A stretch of 64,000 nt of DNA from Campylobacter insulaenigrae NCTC 12927 (GTDB taxonomy: Bacteria; Campylobacterota; Campylobacteria; Campylobacterales; Campylobacteraceae). The stretch is from assembly GCF_000816185.1 (NCBI RefSeq), contig NZ_CP007770.1, positions 1,116,001-1,180,000 on the forward strand, written 5' to 3'. Within the stretch, counting starts at the first letter, position 1. Each line of letters opens with the position of its first letter. The notes below the pieces were generated by a model. The model was not told where the DNA came from and did not search any database. It was given only the letters and a program-made list of their open reading frames with translations. Below, piece by piece: positions 54,313 through 64,000 of this stretch. A program made the position numbers and the translations under genes.

Positions 54313-55179
54313 TTAAACCTTATATTTTACCTTGCTTTTAAATCTCTTATGAAAGAAAAAATACTCATCAGGCTTAAATTTAATCATTTCCTCACAACAT
54401 TTTGCTTGATATAAAGTTAATTCTTCAATGCTTTTTTCACTAGCATACATTGCTTGAAAATTTTTAATAAAAAATTGTCCATCTTTTTGATAAACAAAAC
54501 AAGGTAAAATAACTCCTTTTACTTTTTTTGCAAGCACACTTGCACCGGAAATAAAATTAACTTCTTGATTAAAATAAGATATTTTAATACTCTCGCTATC
54601 ACTAGCATGCTGATCTGTTAGTATTCCAAGGGTTCTTTTTTCTTTCAATGCTTTTAGCATTTTCTTAAGCCCACCTTTTTTTTCTATAAGTTCTATATCA
54701 AATTGCTTACGATTTTTACTTAAAATTTTATCCATAACTTTACTATCTAAAGGTCTTGCCACTATAGAAATACCCTTAAATTTAGCCCCAAAAAGCAAAG
54801 CCAAAAGCTCCCAATTACCATAATGAGCTGTAGTTACAATAAGAGGAATATCACTTTGTATAAGTTCTTCTACTATGCTTTGATTTTCAAAATGGATTTT
54901 ATTAACAAGCTCTTCTTTAGTGATATTTTGATTTTTTATAAAATCTATACCAAATTTAGCGTAATTTTTATAGACATTAAGACTAGTTTGCTCACGCCAA
55001 TTCTTATCCTTATCGGGAAAACAGATTTGAAGATTAATATCAATGATTTTTCTATGTTTTTTGTTAAATTTATAACTTATTAAAGCTACTAAATCAGCAA
55101 ATTTATAAAGCATTTTTTTAGGTAAAAAGGTAACTAAGAATTTTAAAATATAAAAAAGACTTAAATAAATACAACTCAT
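54313..55179 (-). CDS. waaM: Lipid A biosynthesis acyltransferase (HtrB/WaaM)
   Basis: 288 residues, LABLAT family. An N-terminal membrane helix (residues 1-22), the catalytic TTAHYGNWELL (HxxxxE), the IVARPLDSKVMDKILSKNR motif, GILTDQHASD, and GVILPCFVYQKDGQFF. It transfers a secondary fatty acid to the Kdo-lipid A precursor at the inner membrane. It is coupled to waaC by ATGA and followed by lgtF. Confidence 0.93.
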   Translation of the reverse strand: MSCIYLSLFYILKFLVTFLPKKMLYKFADLVALISYKFNKKHRKIIDINLQICFPDKDKNWREQTSLNVYKNYAKFGIDFIKNQNITKEELVNKIHFENQSIVEELIQSDIPLIVTTAHYGNWELLALLFGAKFKGISIVARPLDSKVMDKILSKNRKQFDIELIEKKGGLKKMLKALKEKRTLGILTDQHASDSESIKISYFNQEVNFISGASVLAKKVKGVILPCFVYQKDGQFFIKNFQAMYASEKSIEELTLYQAKCCEEMIKFKPDEYFFFHKRFKSKVKYKV

Positions 55180-56198
55180 TTTTTTTCCAAAAGCTCACAA
55201 GCTAATTTAAAAATATCTTTTTCATCGATATTTTGTATGCAAAAATCACTCTTGTCGATATGTTTTGAATAAAGTATTTTTTTACCCGCATTGATTGTTT
55301 TATTTATAGTTGTTTCATAAGTATTTCTTTGACTAGGAGTAGCTCCAAAAATAGTAATAGATGGCTTATTTAAAGCAAAAGCAAGATGAGTAGGACCACT
55401 ATCATTACCAATAACTAAATCAACTGCTTTAGTTAAAGCACATAGCTCATTTAAATTTAGTTTTGGTGCTAAATCTATATTTAAATGCTTTAAATTCAAA
55501 ACCATATCTTTGGCAAAATTAAATTCGCTCACGCTACCCCAACCTAATAAAATCTTAGTATTTGCAAAGTGCTCTAAAAGCATTCTACAAAGCAAAGTTA
55601 AACGTTCTTTTGGATAAATTTTATTAGGCATTGAAGAACCCACATGCATCAATATAACAACATCTGCTTCTTTTAATGAAAGTGTTTGTTCTAATTCATC
55701 TTTTAAATCCTCATCTATAAAAAAACAACTCTGTTTTAATTTGATATCTCCATGGTCAAAATGCTCATTTAAAACATATGCAACTAAAGATAAATTACGC
55801 ACTATAATATTTTCTTCATAGTTGCAAGCAAATTTATGTCTATAAAAATTACTTGCAAAACTTTCTTTTATACTATCTTGATCAAACCCAAAAGTATTTG
55901 TACATAAAAATTTACTCACTAAAGCTGATTTAATCAAACCTTGTAAATCAATCACAACATCATATTGATTTTGTCTAGCTTCTAAAAGAATCGAAAAACT
56001 TTCTTTAATTTTTTTTTCTTTCAAAGGTAGAGCATAAACTTCATCAATCATAGGATGATCTTGTAATAAAGTTGCAAATTTTGCATCTACAAACCAATCA
56101 ATACTAGCTTTTGGAAGGTGTTTTTTAATAAATTGCAATACAATAGCCGCATGGATGATATCTCCAAGAGCAGATAATTTTACTAAACCTATTTTCAT
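55176..56198 (-). CDS. waaC: ADP-heptose:LOS heptosyltransferase I
   Basis: 340 residues, GT9 family. IGLVKLSALGDIIHAAIVLQFIKKHLP at the start, YDVVIDLQGLIKSALVSK, LMHVGSSMPNKIYPKERL, and VIGNDSGPTHLAFALNKPSITIFGATPSQRNTYET at the C-terminus. It adds the first heptose to Kdo. It opens the minus-strand LOS unit waaC-waaM-lgtF-GT2 and marks the right border of the LOS locus; the divergent exonuclease gene begins 67 bp away. Confidence 0.95.
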   Translation of the reverse strand: MKIGLVKLSALGDIIHAAIVLQFIKKHLPKASIDWFVDAKFATLLQDHPMIDEVYALPLKEKKIKESFSILLEARQNQYDVVIDLQGLIKSALVSKFLCTNTFGFDQDSIKESFASNFYRHKFACNYEENIIVRNLSLVAYVLNEHFDHGDIKLKQSCFFIDEDLKDELEQTLSLKEADVVILMHVGSSMPNKIYPKERLTLLCRMLLEHFANTKILLGWGSVSEFNFAKDMVLNLKHLNIDLAPKLNLNELCALTKAVDLVIGNDSGPTHLAFALNKPSITIFGATPSQRNTYETTINKTINAGKKILYSKHIDKSDFCIQNIDEKDIFKLACELLEKK

Positions 56199-56265
56199 CT
56201 ATAACTTTATTTTTTAATATTTCTTGTTATGATTTTATCAAATATTATTTAAAAAAAGGTTGATA

Positions 56266-57048
56266 ATGCAAGAATATATATGTGTATTTGATTGCGAAAG
56301 CATACCAGATGTAGAGTTAATTAAAAAAATCCATTATTTTAGTGGAGATGATTTAAGCATCAGCAAACAAGCTTTGCAAAAACAAAAAGAAGAAAGTGCA
56401 AATGAATTTTTACCCTTACCTTTTCATAAAATAGTTAGTATTTGTGCAGTTTTGGCAGATAAATTTGGAAATTTCATAAAAGTTAGCAAGATTAAAGGTG
56501 AAAATGAAAAACAGATGTTAGAAGATTTTTTTAATTTCATAAAAAAATATCAGCCTCGTTTAATCAGTTTTAATGGCAAAAATTACGATATGCCTTTATT
56601 TGTAATTAGAGCTTTAAAATATAACGTTGATGCAAGTGCATATTTAGATGTAAGTGATAAATGGGATAATTATAAAAGCAAATATGCTGAAAATAAGCAT
56701 TGCGATTTATTGGAATCTTTAGGAAGTTTTGGACAAAAAGGATTAAAGCTTGATACGCTTTGCACTATGGCAAATTTGCCAGGAAAATATGATGTCAGTG
56801 GCGATCAGGTATTAGAACTTTTTTATAAAAATGAAATTGAAAAAATTCACGAATACTGCGAAAGTGATGTGCTAAACACTTATATGCTTTTTTTAAAATA
56901 TGAACTTATTAAATCAAATATTACAAAAGAAGATTATCTAAATATTTTAGAACATTTTAAAGAAGAACTTTTAAAGCTTACTCAAAAAAGTTACCAAAAA
57001 CCTTTTTTAGAAGCTATAGAAAAAGAAAAAAGCATAATTTTGAATTAA
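56266..57048 (+). CDS. Predicted 3'-5' exonuclease, PolB exonuclease-like domain
   Basis: About 260 residues. Exo I-like motif CVFDCESIPD at the N-terminus, Exo II-like LISFNGKNYDMPLFVIRAL near residue 103, DLLESLGSFGQKGLKLDTLCTMANLPGK, and Exo III-like HEYCESDVLNTYMLFLKYEL. All DEDD acidic residues seem present, so it should be an active nuclease on DNA or RNA; its biological role is not known. Start ATG 56266 with AAGG before it; a TTG two codons earlier is less likely. The C. jejuni neighbour of waaC is a related gene. Confidence 0.83.
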   Translation: MQEYICVFDCESIPDVELIKKIHYFSGDDLSISKQALQKQKEESANEFLPLPFHKIVSICAVLADKFGNFIKVSKIKGENEKQMLEDFFNFIKKYQPRLISFNGKNYDMPLFVIRALKYNVDASAYLDVSDKWDNYKSKYAENKHCDLLESLGSFGQKGLKLDTLCTMANLPGKYDVSGDQVLELFYKNEIEKIHEYCESDVLNTYMLFLKYELIKSNITKEDYLNILEHFKEELLKLTQKSYQKPFLEAIEKEKSIILN

Positions 57049-57100
57049 TTAATAAATGTATATTAAAATTCACAAAAAAATAACTCAAAAAGGGCAAAAT

Positions 57101-58087
57101 ATGAAAATATTAATAACTGGCGGAGCAGGATATATAGGATCTCACACATTAAAACAATTTTTGCAAACTGAAAATGAAATTTGCGTTTTAGATAATCTTT
57201 CAAAAGGAAGCAAAATCAGTCTTGATGAACTTTCAAAAATAAAAACTTTTAAATTTTTCGAACAAGATTTAAGCGACTTTGCTGGAGTTAAAAAACTTTT
57301 TAAAGAAGAAAAATTTGACGCAATTGTGCATTTTGCAGCTAGCATTGAAGTGCCTGAAAGTATGCAAAATCCACTAAAATATTATATGAATAATACAGCA
57401 AATACAAGTAATTTGATCCAGACTTGTTTGGAAACAGGAGTTAAAAAATTCATCTTTTCTTCAACTGCTGCTACTTATGGTGAGCCACAAAGCCCAATTG
57501 TAGATGAACAAAGTCCATTAGCACCTATTAATCCTTATGGTTATAGTAAATTAATGAGTGAGCAAGTATTACGTGATGCAAATATGGCAAATCCTGACTT
57601 TAAATACTGCATTTTAAGATATTTTAATGTGGCTGGAGCTTGTATGGATTATCCTATAGGTCAACGCTATCCAAAAGCTACTTTACTTATAAAAGTTGCT
57701 GCTGAAGTAGCAGCAGGCAAAAGAGATAAACTCTATATTTTTGGTACTGATTATGACACAAAAGATGGTACTTGCATTAGAGATTTTATTCATGTTGATG
57801 ATATTTCAAGTGCTCACTTAGCTGCTTTAGATTATTTAAAAAATAATGAAAGCAACATCTTCAACGTAGGTTATGGACATGGTTTTAGTGTAAAAGAAGT
57901 TGTTGAAACAATGAAAGAAATAAGTGGAGTTGATTTTAAAGTTGAGTATGCTCCAAAAAGAGCAGGAGATCCTTCAGTTTTAATTTCAAACGCCAATAAA
58001 ATTAAAACTTTAACCTCATGGAAACCAAAATTTGATGATTTAAAACTTATTTGCAAATCTGCTTATGATTGGGAAAAGCAGTGTTAA
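57101..58087 (+). CDS. galE: UDP-GlcNAc/Glc 4-epimerase (Gne/GalE)
   Basis: 328 residues, extended [74 protein letters not shown] with the YxxxK pair, and [19 protein letters not shown]. At the head of the Campylobacter pgl locus this enzyme supplies UDP-GalNAc and UDP-Gal for N-glycan and LOS. I start at ATG 57101, since GGGCAAA precedes it and the Rossmann motif begins at once; a longer reading from 57056 adds 15 residues. It overlaps pglK by 7 nt. Confidence 0.94.
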   Translation: MKILITGGAGYIGSHTLKQFLQTENEICVLDNLSKGSKISLDELSKIKTFKFFEQDLSDFAGVKKLFKEEKFDAIVHFAASIEVPESMQNPLKYYMNNTANTSNLIQTCLETGVKKFIFSSTAATYGEPQSPIVDEQSPLAPINPYGYSKLMSEQVLRDANMANPDFKYCILRYFNVAGACMDYPIGQRYPKATLLIKVAAEVAAGKRDKLYIFGTDYDTKDGTCIRDFIHVDDISSAHLAALDYLKNNESNIFNVGYGHGFSVKEVVETMKEISGVDFKVEYAPKRAGDPSVLISNANKIKTLTSWKPKFDDLKLICKSAYDWEKQC

Positions 58088-59775
58088 AAAAATTATTTTT
58101 TATACTTAATTCTCACGACAAAAAGTTTTTATTTGCTTTGCTTACATTTTCTATTTTCATAGGATTTATTGAAAGCTTTGCTATATCTTTGATAATGCCT
58201 TTTGTTTCTGTAGCGAGTAATTTTGAACTCTTAGAGAAGAGTTCTTACTTTAGACCTATTTATGAATACTTAAATTTGCCCTCATATAAACTTGTAGCTT
58301 ATTTTGGTTGTATTTTAATAGTTTTTTATATTTTTAGAGCTTTTTTAAATGCTTTTTATTTTCATTTACTAGCTCGTTTTTCCAAAGGGCGTTATCATAC
58401 TTTTGCTTGTAGAATTTTTAACAAATATTTACACCTTGAATATGAAAATTTTACCAACAAAAATCAATCAGAACTCTTAAAAACTATCACCCAAGAAGTT
58501 TTTCACTTAAGTACTTTAATTAGTGCATTTTTATTAATGTTAAGTGAAAGTTTTGTAGTGTTTTTACTATATACTCTTTTATTGATAATTAATTACAAAA
58601 TTACTTTAGCTTTAAGTGTATTTTTATTGTTGAATGCATTTATTTTAATAAAAATTCTCTCACCTTTAGTCAAAAAAGCAAGTTTTGCTAGAGAAGAAGC
58701 GATGAAAAATTATTTTGAAATTTTAAACGCTAATCTTAATAATTTTAAAATTATCAAATTAAAAACAAAAGAACAAAGCACTCAAAAATTATATGAAATT
58801 CAAAGTGGGCTTTTTGCTAAAGCAAATATCAGCAACGAAAGTATGTCAAGCATACCAAGAATTTATCTTGAAGGTATGGGATTTTGCATGCTTTGTTTGA
58901 TTGTTGTATATTTAGTTTTAAGATACGAAAGTGATATTTCTTCTATCTTAGCAACTATAACAATTTTTGTAGTTGCACTTTATCGTTTAATGCCTAGTGC
59001 AAATCGTATTATCACTAGTTACAACGAAATCATTTATTATAGAAATTCCTTAGATATTATCTATGATATTTTAAATGAAAAAGAAGAAAAATTAGGTAAT
59101 GAAAATATAGAATTTGAAGAGAAAATAGAACTTAAAGATTTATTTTTTGCCTATAAAGGAAAGAAAAATCTATTTAAAGGTTTAAATTTTACGCTTCAAA
59201 AAAATGAAAAAATTGCATTTATAGGAAAAAGTGGTAGTGGAAAAAGTACCTTAGTAGATCTTATAATAGGACTTTTAAAACCAAATGATGGAGCTATTTT
59301 TATAGATGGAATAAAATTAGATGAAAATAATATAAAAAGTTTTAGAAGCAAAATTGGTTACATACCTCAGCAAATTTACCTTTTTAATGATTCCATAGCT
59401 AAAAATATCAGCTTTGGAGAAGACATTGATGAAAATCTCTTAAAACAAGTCATCAAGCAAGCTAATCTTGAAAATTTTGTAAATTCACTCGAACATGGAA
59501 TTCACACTAAAGTTGGAGATTCAGGATCATTTTTAAGCGGTGGTCAAAGACAAAGAATAGCCATAGCAAGAGCTCTTTATCAACAACCTCAAATTTTAGT
59601 TTTAGATGAAGCTACTAGTGCACTAGATCAAGAAAGTGAAGCAAAAATTATGGATGAAATTTACAAAATTTCTCAAGATAAAACTTTGATTATCATAGCC
59701 CATAGATTATCTACTATACAAAAATGCGATAGAGTTTTTGAAGTTGATCGTGGTAATTTAAAGGAAAAAAAATGA
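58081..59775 (+). CDS. pglK: Lipid-linked oligosaccharide flippase PglK (ABC transporter)
   Basis: 564 residues. An N-terminal six-helix ABC membrane domain (about 10-320) and an ATPase domain with Walker [12 protein letters not shown]-loop [11 protein letters not shown], signature [15 protein letters not shown], Walker [13 protein letters not shown] and the switch His in IIAHRLS. It flips the undecaprenyl-PP-linked N-glycan to the periplasm. The start is taken as GTG 58081, matching the MLKKLFFIL start of C. jejuni PglK; a TTG four codons earlier is the alternative. It is coupled to pglH by ATGA. Confidence 0.95.
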   Translation: MLKKLFFILNSHDKKFLFALLTFSIFIGFIESFAISLIMPFVSVASNFELLEKSSYFRPIYEYLNLPSYKLVAYFGCILIVFYIFRAFLNAFYFHLLARFSKGRYHTFACRIFNKYLHLEYENFTNKNQSELLKTITQEVFHLSTLISAFLLMLSESFVVFLLYTLLLIINYKITLALSVFLLLNAFILIKILSPLVKKASFAREEAMKNYFEILNANLNNFKIIKLKTKEQSTQKLYEIQSGLFAKANISNESMSSIPRIYLEGMGFCMLCLIVVYLVLRYESDISSILATITIFVVALYRLMPSANRIITSYNEIIYYRNSLDIIYDILNEKEEKLGNENIEFEEKIELKDLFFAYKGKKNLFKGLNFTLQKNEKIAFIGKSGSGKSTLVDLIIGLLKPNDGAIFIDGIKLDENNIKSFRSKIGYIPQQIYLFNDSIAKNISFGEDIDENLLKQVIKQANLENFVNSLEHGIHTKVGDSGSFLSGGQRQRIAIARALYQQPQILVLDEATSALDQESEAKIMDEIYKISQDKTLIIIAHRLSTIQKCDRVFEVDRGNLKEKK

Positions 59776-60839
59776 AAATTTGTTTTATTATTGCGACTTT
59801 AAATTCAGGTGGAGCTGAAAGAGTTTTGGTAACTTTAGCAAATGAACTTTGTAAAAAACACGATGTTACTATTATTAAATTTCATAAAGAAGAATCCTTT
59901 TATAAATTAAATCCAGCTATAAGATTACTCACGCTTAATCAATTTGATTTTTCTACTATTTACAATAAAATTGCTTCACGTATTAAAAAATTTCAAGCTT
60001 TAAAACAGATTTTAAAAGAAAATCCTAGTGATGTTTTTATTTCATTTTTAGATACAACAAATATTGCTTGTATTTGGGCTAAAAGAGGTTTAAATACTCC
60101 TTTAATCATTAGCGAACATAGTTCACATGCTTATTTAAAATCAAAAATTTGGAAATTTTTGCGTAATATTAGCTTTCCCTATGCTGATGCTCTAACTGTA
60201 CTTAGCAATGATGACAAAAATTATTATGAGAAATTTGTTAAAAAAGTGGTAAATATGCCTAATCCTTGCCATTTTGAACTTACTAAAAATGAGTTCAAGA
60301 AAGAAAATACTGTTTTATTTGTAGGAAGACTTGACCATAACAAAAATGCTTCAATGTTTTTAAAAGCTATATCAAGACTAGATAAAAATCTACAACATGA
60401 TTATGAATTTTTAGTTGCAGGAGATGGAGAGTTAAGAAAACAACTTCAAAATGAAGCAAACGCACTCAATTTAAAAGTCAATTTTTTAGGAAAAGTTTCT
60501 AATATACAAGAACTCTATGAAAAAGCTAAAATCATTTGCCTTTGCTCGTATATTGAAGGATTACCAACTATTTTATTAGAAAGTTTATATTTTCAAGTTG
60601 CACGCATTAGCACAAAATATTTAAGTGGGCATAAAGATTTAATTAATGATAATTACGATGGATTATTAGTAGATTTAAATGATGATAAGGATTTAAGTAT
60701 GAAGCTTACCTTACTTATGCAAGATGAAAATTTAAGAAAACAAATAGCAATAAATGCTCTTAAAAGATGCAAAGATTATGAAGTTAGCAATGTAGCAAAT
60801 AAGTGGATAGATTTGATTAACGAAATAAAGGCTAAATAA
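59772..60839 (+). CDS. pglH: GalNAc polymerase PglH (GT4)
   Basis: 355 residues, GT-B fold. [79 protein letters not shown], and [20 protein letters not shown] with the EX7E region. In C. jejuni PglH adds the last three alpha-1,4 GalNAc residues of the N-glycan at the cytoplasmic face. It overlaps pglK by 4 nt and pglJ by 1 nt, leaving no room for pglI. Confidence 0.95.
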   Translation: MKICFIIATLNSGGAERVLVTLANELCKKHDVTIIKFHKEESFYKLNPAIRLLTLNQFDFSTIYNKIASRIKKFQALKQILKENPSDVFISFLDTTNIACIWAKRGLNTPLIISEHSSHAYLKSKIWKFLRNISFPYADALTVLSNDDKNYYEKFVKKVVNMPNPCHFELTKNEFKKENTVLFVGRLDHNKNASMFLKAISRLDKNLQHDYEFLVAGDGELRKQLQNEANALNLKVNFLGKVSNIQELYEKAKIICLCSYIEGLPTILLESLYFQVARISTKYLSGHKDLINDNYDGLLVDLNDDKDLSMKLTLLMQDENLRKQIAINALKRCKDYEVSNVANKWIDLINEIKAK

Positions 60840-61939
60840 TGAAAAAACTCGCAATTTTTATATATTCTTTGGGTAGTGGTGGGGCTGAAAGAGTTGTTTC
60901 AACTTTACTTCCAATATTAAATTTAAAATACGAAGTTCATTTAATTTTAATGAATGATAAAATTTCTTACGATATACCCGAAGTAAATATTCATTATTTA
61001 GAAAAATCAACTCCAAATGAAAGCAATTTATCTAAATTTTTAAAACTCCCTATGTTAGCCTTAAAATATAAAAAATTGTGCGAGAAATTAGATATTAACT
61101 TACAATTTGTCTTTTTAAATCGTCCCAACTATATAGCACTAATGGCCAAAGTTTTAGGCTTAAAATCTACTCTTATTATTAATGAATGTACTACGCCAAG
61201 TGTTATATATCAACATAATAATTTAAATTCTTTTATTAATAAATTTTTGATTAAAAACTTATACAACAAAGCTGATCTGATTTTGGCTAATTCTTTGGGA
61301 AATAAAGAAGATCTTTTGCAAAATTTTAACATCCAATCAAACAAATGTGATATTTTATACAATGCCATAGACATAGAAAGTATCGTGGAAAAATCAAAAG
61401 AAAACATTGATTTTAAAGAGCCATTTATTTTAAGTGTTGGAAGATTAGATCATGGAAAAAATCATGCAATGCTAATCAAAGCTTACTCTAAAATTCAAAC
61501 AAATTTAAAGCTTGTCATTCTGGGAGAAGGGATCTTAAAGAACGAACTTTTATCTTTAATCAAAGAATTAAATTTGGAAGATAAGGTATTTTTACTTGGT
61601 TTTGACAACAATCCTTATAAATATATGAGTAAGTGTGATTTTTTTGCTTTTGCTTCTTCTTTTGAAGGTTTTTCAAATGTATTAATTGAATGTTTAGCTT
61701 GCAATGCTGCTGTACTTTGCACTGATCACAAAAGCGGCGCACGAGAATTGTTTTTAGATAATAAATTTGGACTTTTAGTTAAAGTTGATGATGAAAATGC
61801 TATGCGAGAAGGTTTAGAAAAGATGGTCAATAATGAAGATTTAAAGGCTGATTATAGAAATAAAGCATTTAATAGAGCAAAAGATTTTGATAAAGTTCAA
61901 ATTGCTAAAAAGCTTTTTGATTTTTTTAATGAGGCTTAA
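60839..61939 (+). CDS. pglJ: GalNAc transferase PglJ (GT4)
   Basis: 366 residues, GT-B fold. [126 protein letters not shown] and [11 protein letters not shown]. It matches C. jejuni PglJ, which adds the second GalNAc. It follows pglH directly and precedes pglB by one base. Confidence 0.95.
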   Translation: MKKLAIFIYSLGSGGAERVVSTLLPILNLKYEVHLILMNDKISYDIPEVNIHYLEKSTPNESNLSKFLKLPMLALKYKKLCEKLDINLQFVFLNRPNYIALMAKVLGLKSTLIINECTTPSVIYQHNNLNSFINKFLIKNLYNKADLILANSLGNKEDLLQNFNIQSNKCDILYNAIDIESIVEKSKENIDFKEPFILSVGRLDHGKNHAMLIKAYSKIQTNLKLVILGEGILKNELLSLIKELNLEDKVFLLGFDNNPYKYMSKCDFFAFASSFEGFSNVLIECLACNAAVLCTDHKSGARELFLDNKFGLLVKVDDENAMREGLEKMVNNEDLKADYRNKAFNRAKDFDKVQIAKKLFDFFNEA

Positions 61940-61940
61940 A

Positions 61941-64000
61941 ATGAAAGTAAAACCAAATTATATTGAAAATAATTCCTTTATTTATACTTGTATTTTAATT
62001 CTCATTGCATTTACTTTTAGCGTATTATGTAGACTTTACTGGGTTGCTTGGGCAAGTGAATTTCATGAATTTTTCTTTAATAATCAACTTATGATTACGA
62101 CTAATGATGGATATGCTTTTGCAGAAGGTGCAAGAGATATGATAGCTGGATTTCATCAGCCAAATGACTTATCTTATTTTAATAGCTCACTTTCCACCTT
62201 AACTTATTGGCTTTATAAAATTCTACCTTTTAGTTTTGAAGGTATTATGGTTTATATGAGTACTTTTTTTGCTTCATTAATAGTTATCCCTATAATTTTA
62301 ATAGCAAGAGAATACAAACTAACAACATATGGCTTTATAGCCGCTTTGCTAGCAAGTATTGCAAATAGTTATTATAACCGTACTATGAGTGGCTACTATG
62401 ACACAGATATGTTAGTACTTGTATTACCAATGCTAGTTTTACTTTCTTTTATAAGATTAACCATAGATAAAGATATTTTTACTTTACTCTTAAGCCCTAT
62501 TTTTATAATGATTTATCTTTGGTGGTATCCATCTAGCTATTCTTTAAATTTTGCCATGATAGGACTTTTTGCACTTTATACTTTGATATTTCACAAAAAA
62601 GAAAAAATTTTTTATCTAGCCATTATAGTAATGATCGTAGCTTTAAGTATGTTAGCTTGGTATTATAAGTTGACTTTAATTGTATTATTGTTTGCTATTT
62701 TTGCTTTAAAAGAAGAAAAAATTAATTTTTATATAATTTGGAGTTTAATCTTTGCAAGTATTTTAATACTATTTTTAAGTGGAGGATTAGATCCTGTTTT
62801 ATATCAACTTAAATTTTATATTTTTAAATCTAACGACGTTCAAAATTTAAAAGAGGCTGCATTTTTATATTTTAATGTTAATGAAACTATTATGGAAGTT
62901 AATACTATCGATCTTGAAGTATTTATGCAAAGAATTAGCTCCAGTGTTGCAGTGTTTATTCTTTCTTTTATAGGTTTGTTTTTTTTATGCAAAGATCATA
63001 AAAGTATGTTTTTAGCTTTACCTATACTTGCATTAGGTTTTGTAGCCTTGGTAGCAGGACTTAGATTTACCATATATGCAGTTCCTGTAATGGCTTTAGG
63101 ATTTGGATACTTTTTACATATTTTTATCACATTTTTACGAAGAAAAAAAATACTTTCTAATTTTAAAAATATTAATATTATTTTGATTCTTGCAAGTATT
63201 TTTGCACTTGTACCAGCAATGATACATATATATTATTACAAATCTTCTACTGTTTTTACCTCTTATGAAGCACAAATTTTGGATGATTTAAAGCAAAAAG
63301 CTCAAAGAGAAGATTATGTTGTCGCTTGGTGGGATTATGGTTATCCTATACGATACTTTAGTGATGTTAAAACTTTAATTGACGGGGGTAAGCACTTAGG
63401 AAAAGATAATTTCTTTTCTTCTTTTATTTTGAGCAAAGATCCTATTTCAGCTGCGAATATGGCAAGACTTAGCGTAGAATACACAGAAAAATCTTTTAAG
63501 GAAAATTATCCTGATATTTTAAAAGCCATGATTAAAGACTATAATCAAACCAATGCTAAAGACTTTTTAGAGAATTTAAATGATATAAATTTTAATCTCA
63601 ATGAAAAAACTAGGGATATTTATATTTATATGCCTTATAGAATGCTAAGAATCATGCCTATAGTAGCTCAATTTTCCAACACTAGTCCTGATACAGGAAA
63701 TCAAGAAAAAAGTTTATTTTTTTCTCAAGCTAATGCCATAGCTCAAGATCCCACTTCAGGTTCTGTAATGCTTGATAATGGAGTTGAAATTATCAATGAT
63801 TTTAGAGCCTTAAAAATAGAAGGAAATACTTTTTCTCTAAAAGCATTTGTGGATATTGAATCAATTACAAATGGAAAATATTATTACAATGAAATCGATC
63901 CAAAATCACAAATTTATTTATTATTTTTAAGAGAATATAAAAGCTTTATTCTTTTAGATGAAAATCTTTATAATAGTACTTATATACAAATGTTTTTGTT
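61941..64000 (+). CDS. pglB: N-linked oligosaccharyltransferase PglB, 3' end cut by the window edge
   Basis: 686 codons visible; about 25 more are expected from the C. lari protein. The N-terminal domain has about 13 helices and the metal/catalytic residues Asp56 ([14 protein letters not shown]), the YYDTD loop, and [10 protein letters not shown] with the TIXE Glu of external loop 5. [11 protein letters not shown] follows. The periplasmic domain carries WWDYG at residues 463-467, [12 protein letters not shown] and the MxxI motif in MLRIMPIV. It transfers the heptasaccharide to Asn in D/E-X-N-X-S/T sequons. Similarity to C. lari PglB is very high but with many differences, which suggests a sister species. 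Confidence 0.97.
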   Translation, partial: MKVKPNYIENNSFIYTCILILIAFTFSVLCRLYWVAWASEFHEFFFNNQLMITTNDGYAFAEGARDMIAGFHQPNDLSYFNSSLSTLTYWLYKILPFSFEGIMVYMSTFFASLIVIPIILIAREYKLTTYGFIAALLASIANSYYNRTMSGYYDTDMLVLVLPMLVLLSFIRLTIDKDIFTLLLSPIFIMIYLWWYPSSYSLNFAMIGLFALYTLIFHKKEKIFYLAIIVMIVALSMLAWYYKLTLIVLLFAIFALKEEKINFYIIWSLIFASILILFLSGGLDPVLYQLKFYIFKSNDVQNLKEAAFLYFNVNETIMEVNTIDLEVFMQRISSSVAVFILSFIGLFFLCKDHKSMFLALPILALGFVALVAGLRFTIYAVPVMALGFGYFLHIFITFLRRKKILSNFKNINIILILASIFALVPAMIHIYYYKSSTVFTSYEAQILDDLKQKAQREDYVVAWWDYGYPIRYFSDVKTLIDGGKHLGKDNFFSSFILSKDPISAANMARLSVEYTEKSFKENYPDILKAMIKDYNQTNAKDFLENLNDINFNLNEKTRDIYIYMPYRMLRIMPIVAQFSNTSPDTGNQEKSLFFSQANAIAQDPTSGSVMLDNGVEIINDFRALKIEGNTFSLKAFVDIESITNGKYYYNEIDPKSQIYLLFLREYKSFILLDENLYNSTYIQMFL

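Noticed and set aside
61941-64000. Treating pglB as truncated
   Set aside because: The frame is open to the last base, and about 25 residues are expected beyond the window, so it is only cut by the edge.
1-64000. CRISPR arrays, insertion sequences, prophage genes, rRNA
   Set aside because: No regularly spaced repeats, transposase or integrase motifs, phage structural genes or rRNA-like sequence were seen; the repeats found are paralogous gene segments and homopolymers.

Overview
The window is AT-rich, tightly packed epsilonproteobacterial chromosome and reads as a thermophilic Campylobacter of the C. lari group. From memory of the families, three things point there. The PglB at the right edge keeps the C. 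lari residue numbering of its catalytic motifs (WWDYG starting at residue 463). The pgl cluster goes straight from pglH to pglJ with no pglI. There is no luxS-met block between gatB and atpB, where C. jejuni carries one. No insertion sequence, prophage, CRISPR array or rRNA gene was seen, only one tRNA was recognised, and no gene-free stretch exceeds 300 bases.

Left part (1-26500), housekeeping: pycB (partial) behind three tandem sodium-dependent transporters; atpE, tRNA-Leu(GAG) and a small membrane-anchored protein; pyrC2-gpsA-gatB; atpB; radA; a phase-variable maf-like gene wedged between radA and ftsY; a thioredoxin-like lipoprotein; a 5-formyl-THF cyclo-ligase overlapping rny; dedA-comEC; a YihY/Rbn-type protein, a glcD-type oxidase and a PgbA-like protein; an M23 peptidase with mgtE; dnaB; and hup.

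Central part (26553-56198), surface glycans: this is a very large waaF-to-waaC interval. It holds (a) an MBOAT/SGNH O-acyltransferase pair next to waaF; (b) a block collinear with the C. jejuni flagellin-glycosylation genes, i.e. a maf-like gene, ptmA, ptmB, a ptmF-like gene, ptmE, legG, legI, a methyltransferase, ptmG, a FemAB-like transferase, two recombined methyltransferases and legB; (c) a sialylated-LOS block, i.e. a cgtB-like gene, a broken sialate O-acetyltransferase, neuA, neuC, neuB, a cstII-like GT42 sialyltransferase and cgtA; and (d) core-LOS glycosyltransferases, waaM and waaC. Genes 42734 to 26553 on the minus strand overlap or nearly abut, so waaF seems to lie in the same transcription unit as the legionaminate genes. 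Two separate nonulosonate routes (legionaminate-type and sialate-type) therefore sit side by side.

Seven G/C homopolymer tracts of 8-9 bases lie inside coding sequences: 13504, 28879, 30723, 37879, 39299, 49107 and 50899. As read, the 11722-13610 maf-like gene and the MBOAT gene are OFF. Four others are in frame, and one tract only swaps the C-terminal tail of its protein.

Right part (56266-64000): a PolB-type 3'-5' exonuclease-domain protein, then galE/gne, pglK, pglH, pglJ and pglB (cut by the window edge), the start of the N-linked protein glycosylation locus.
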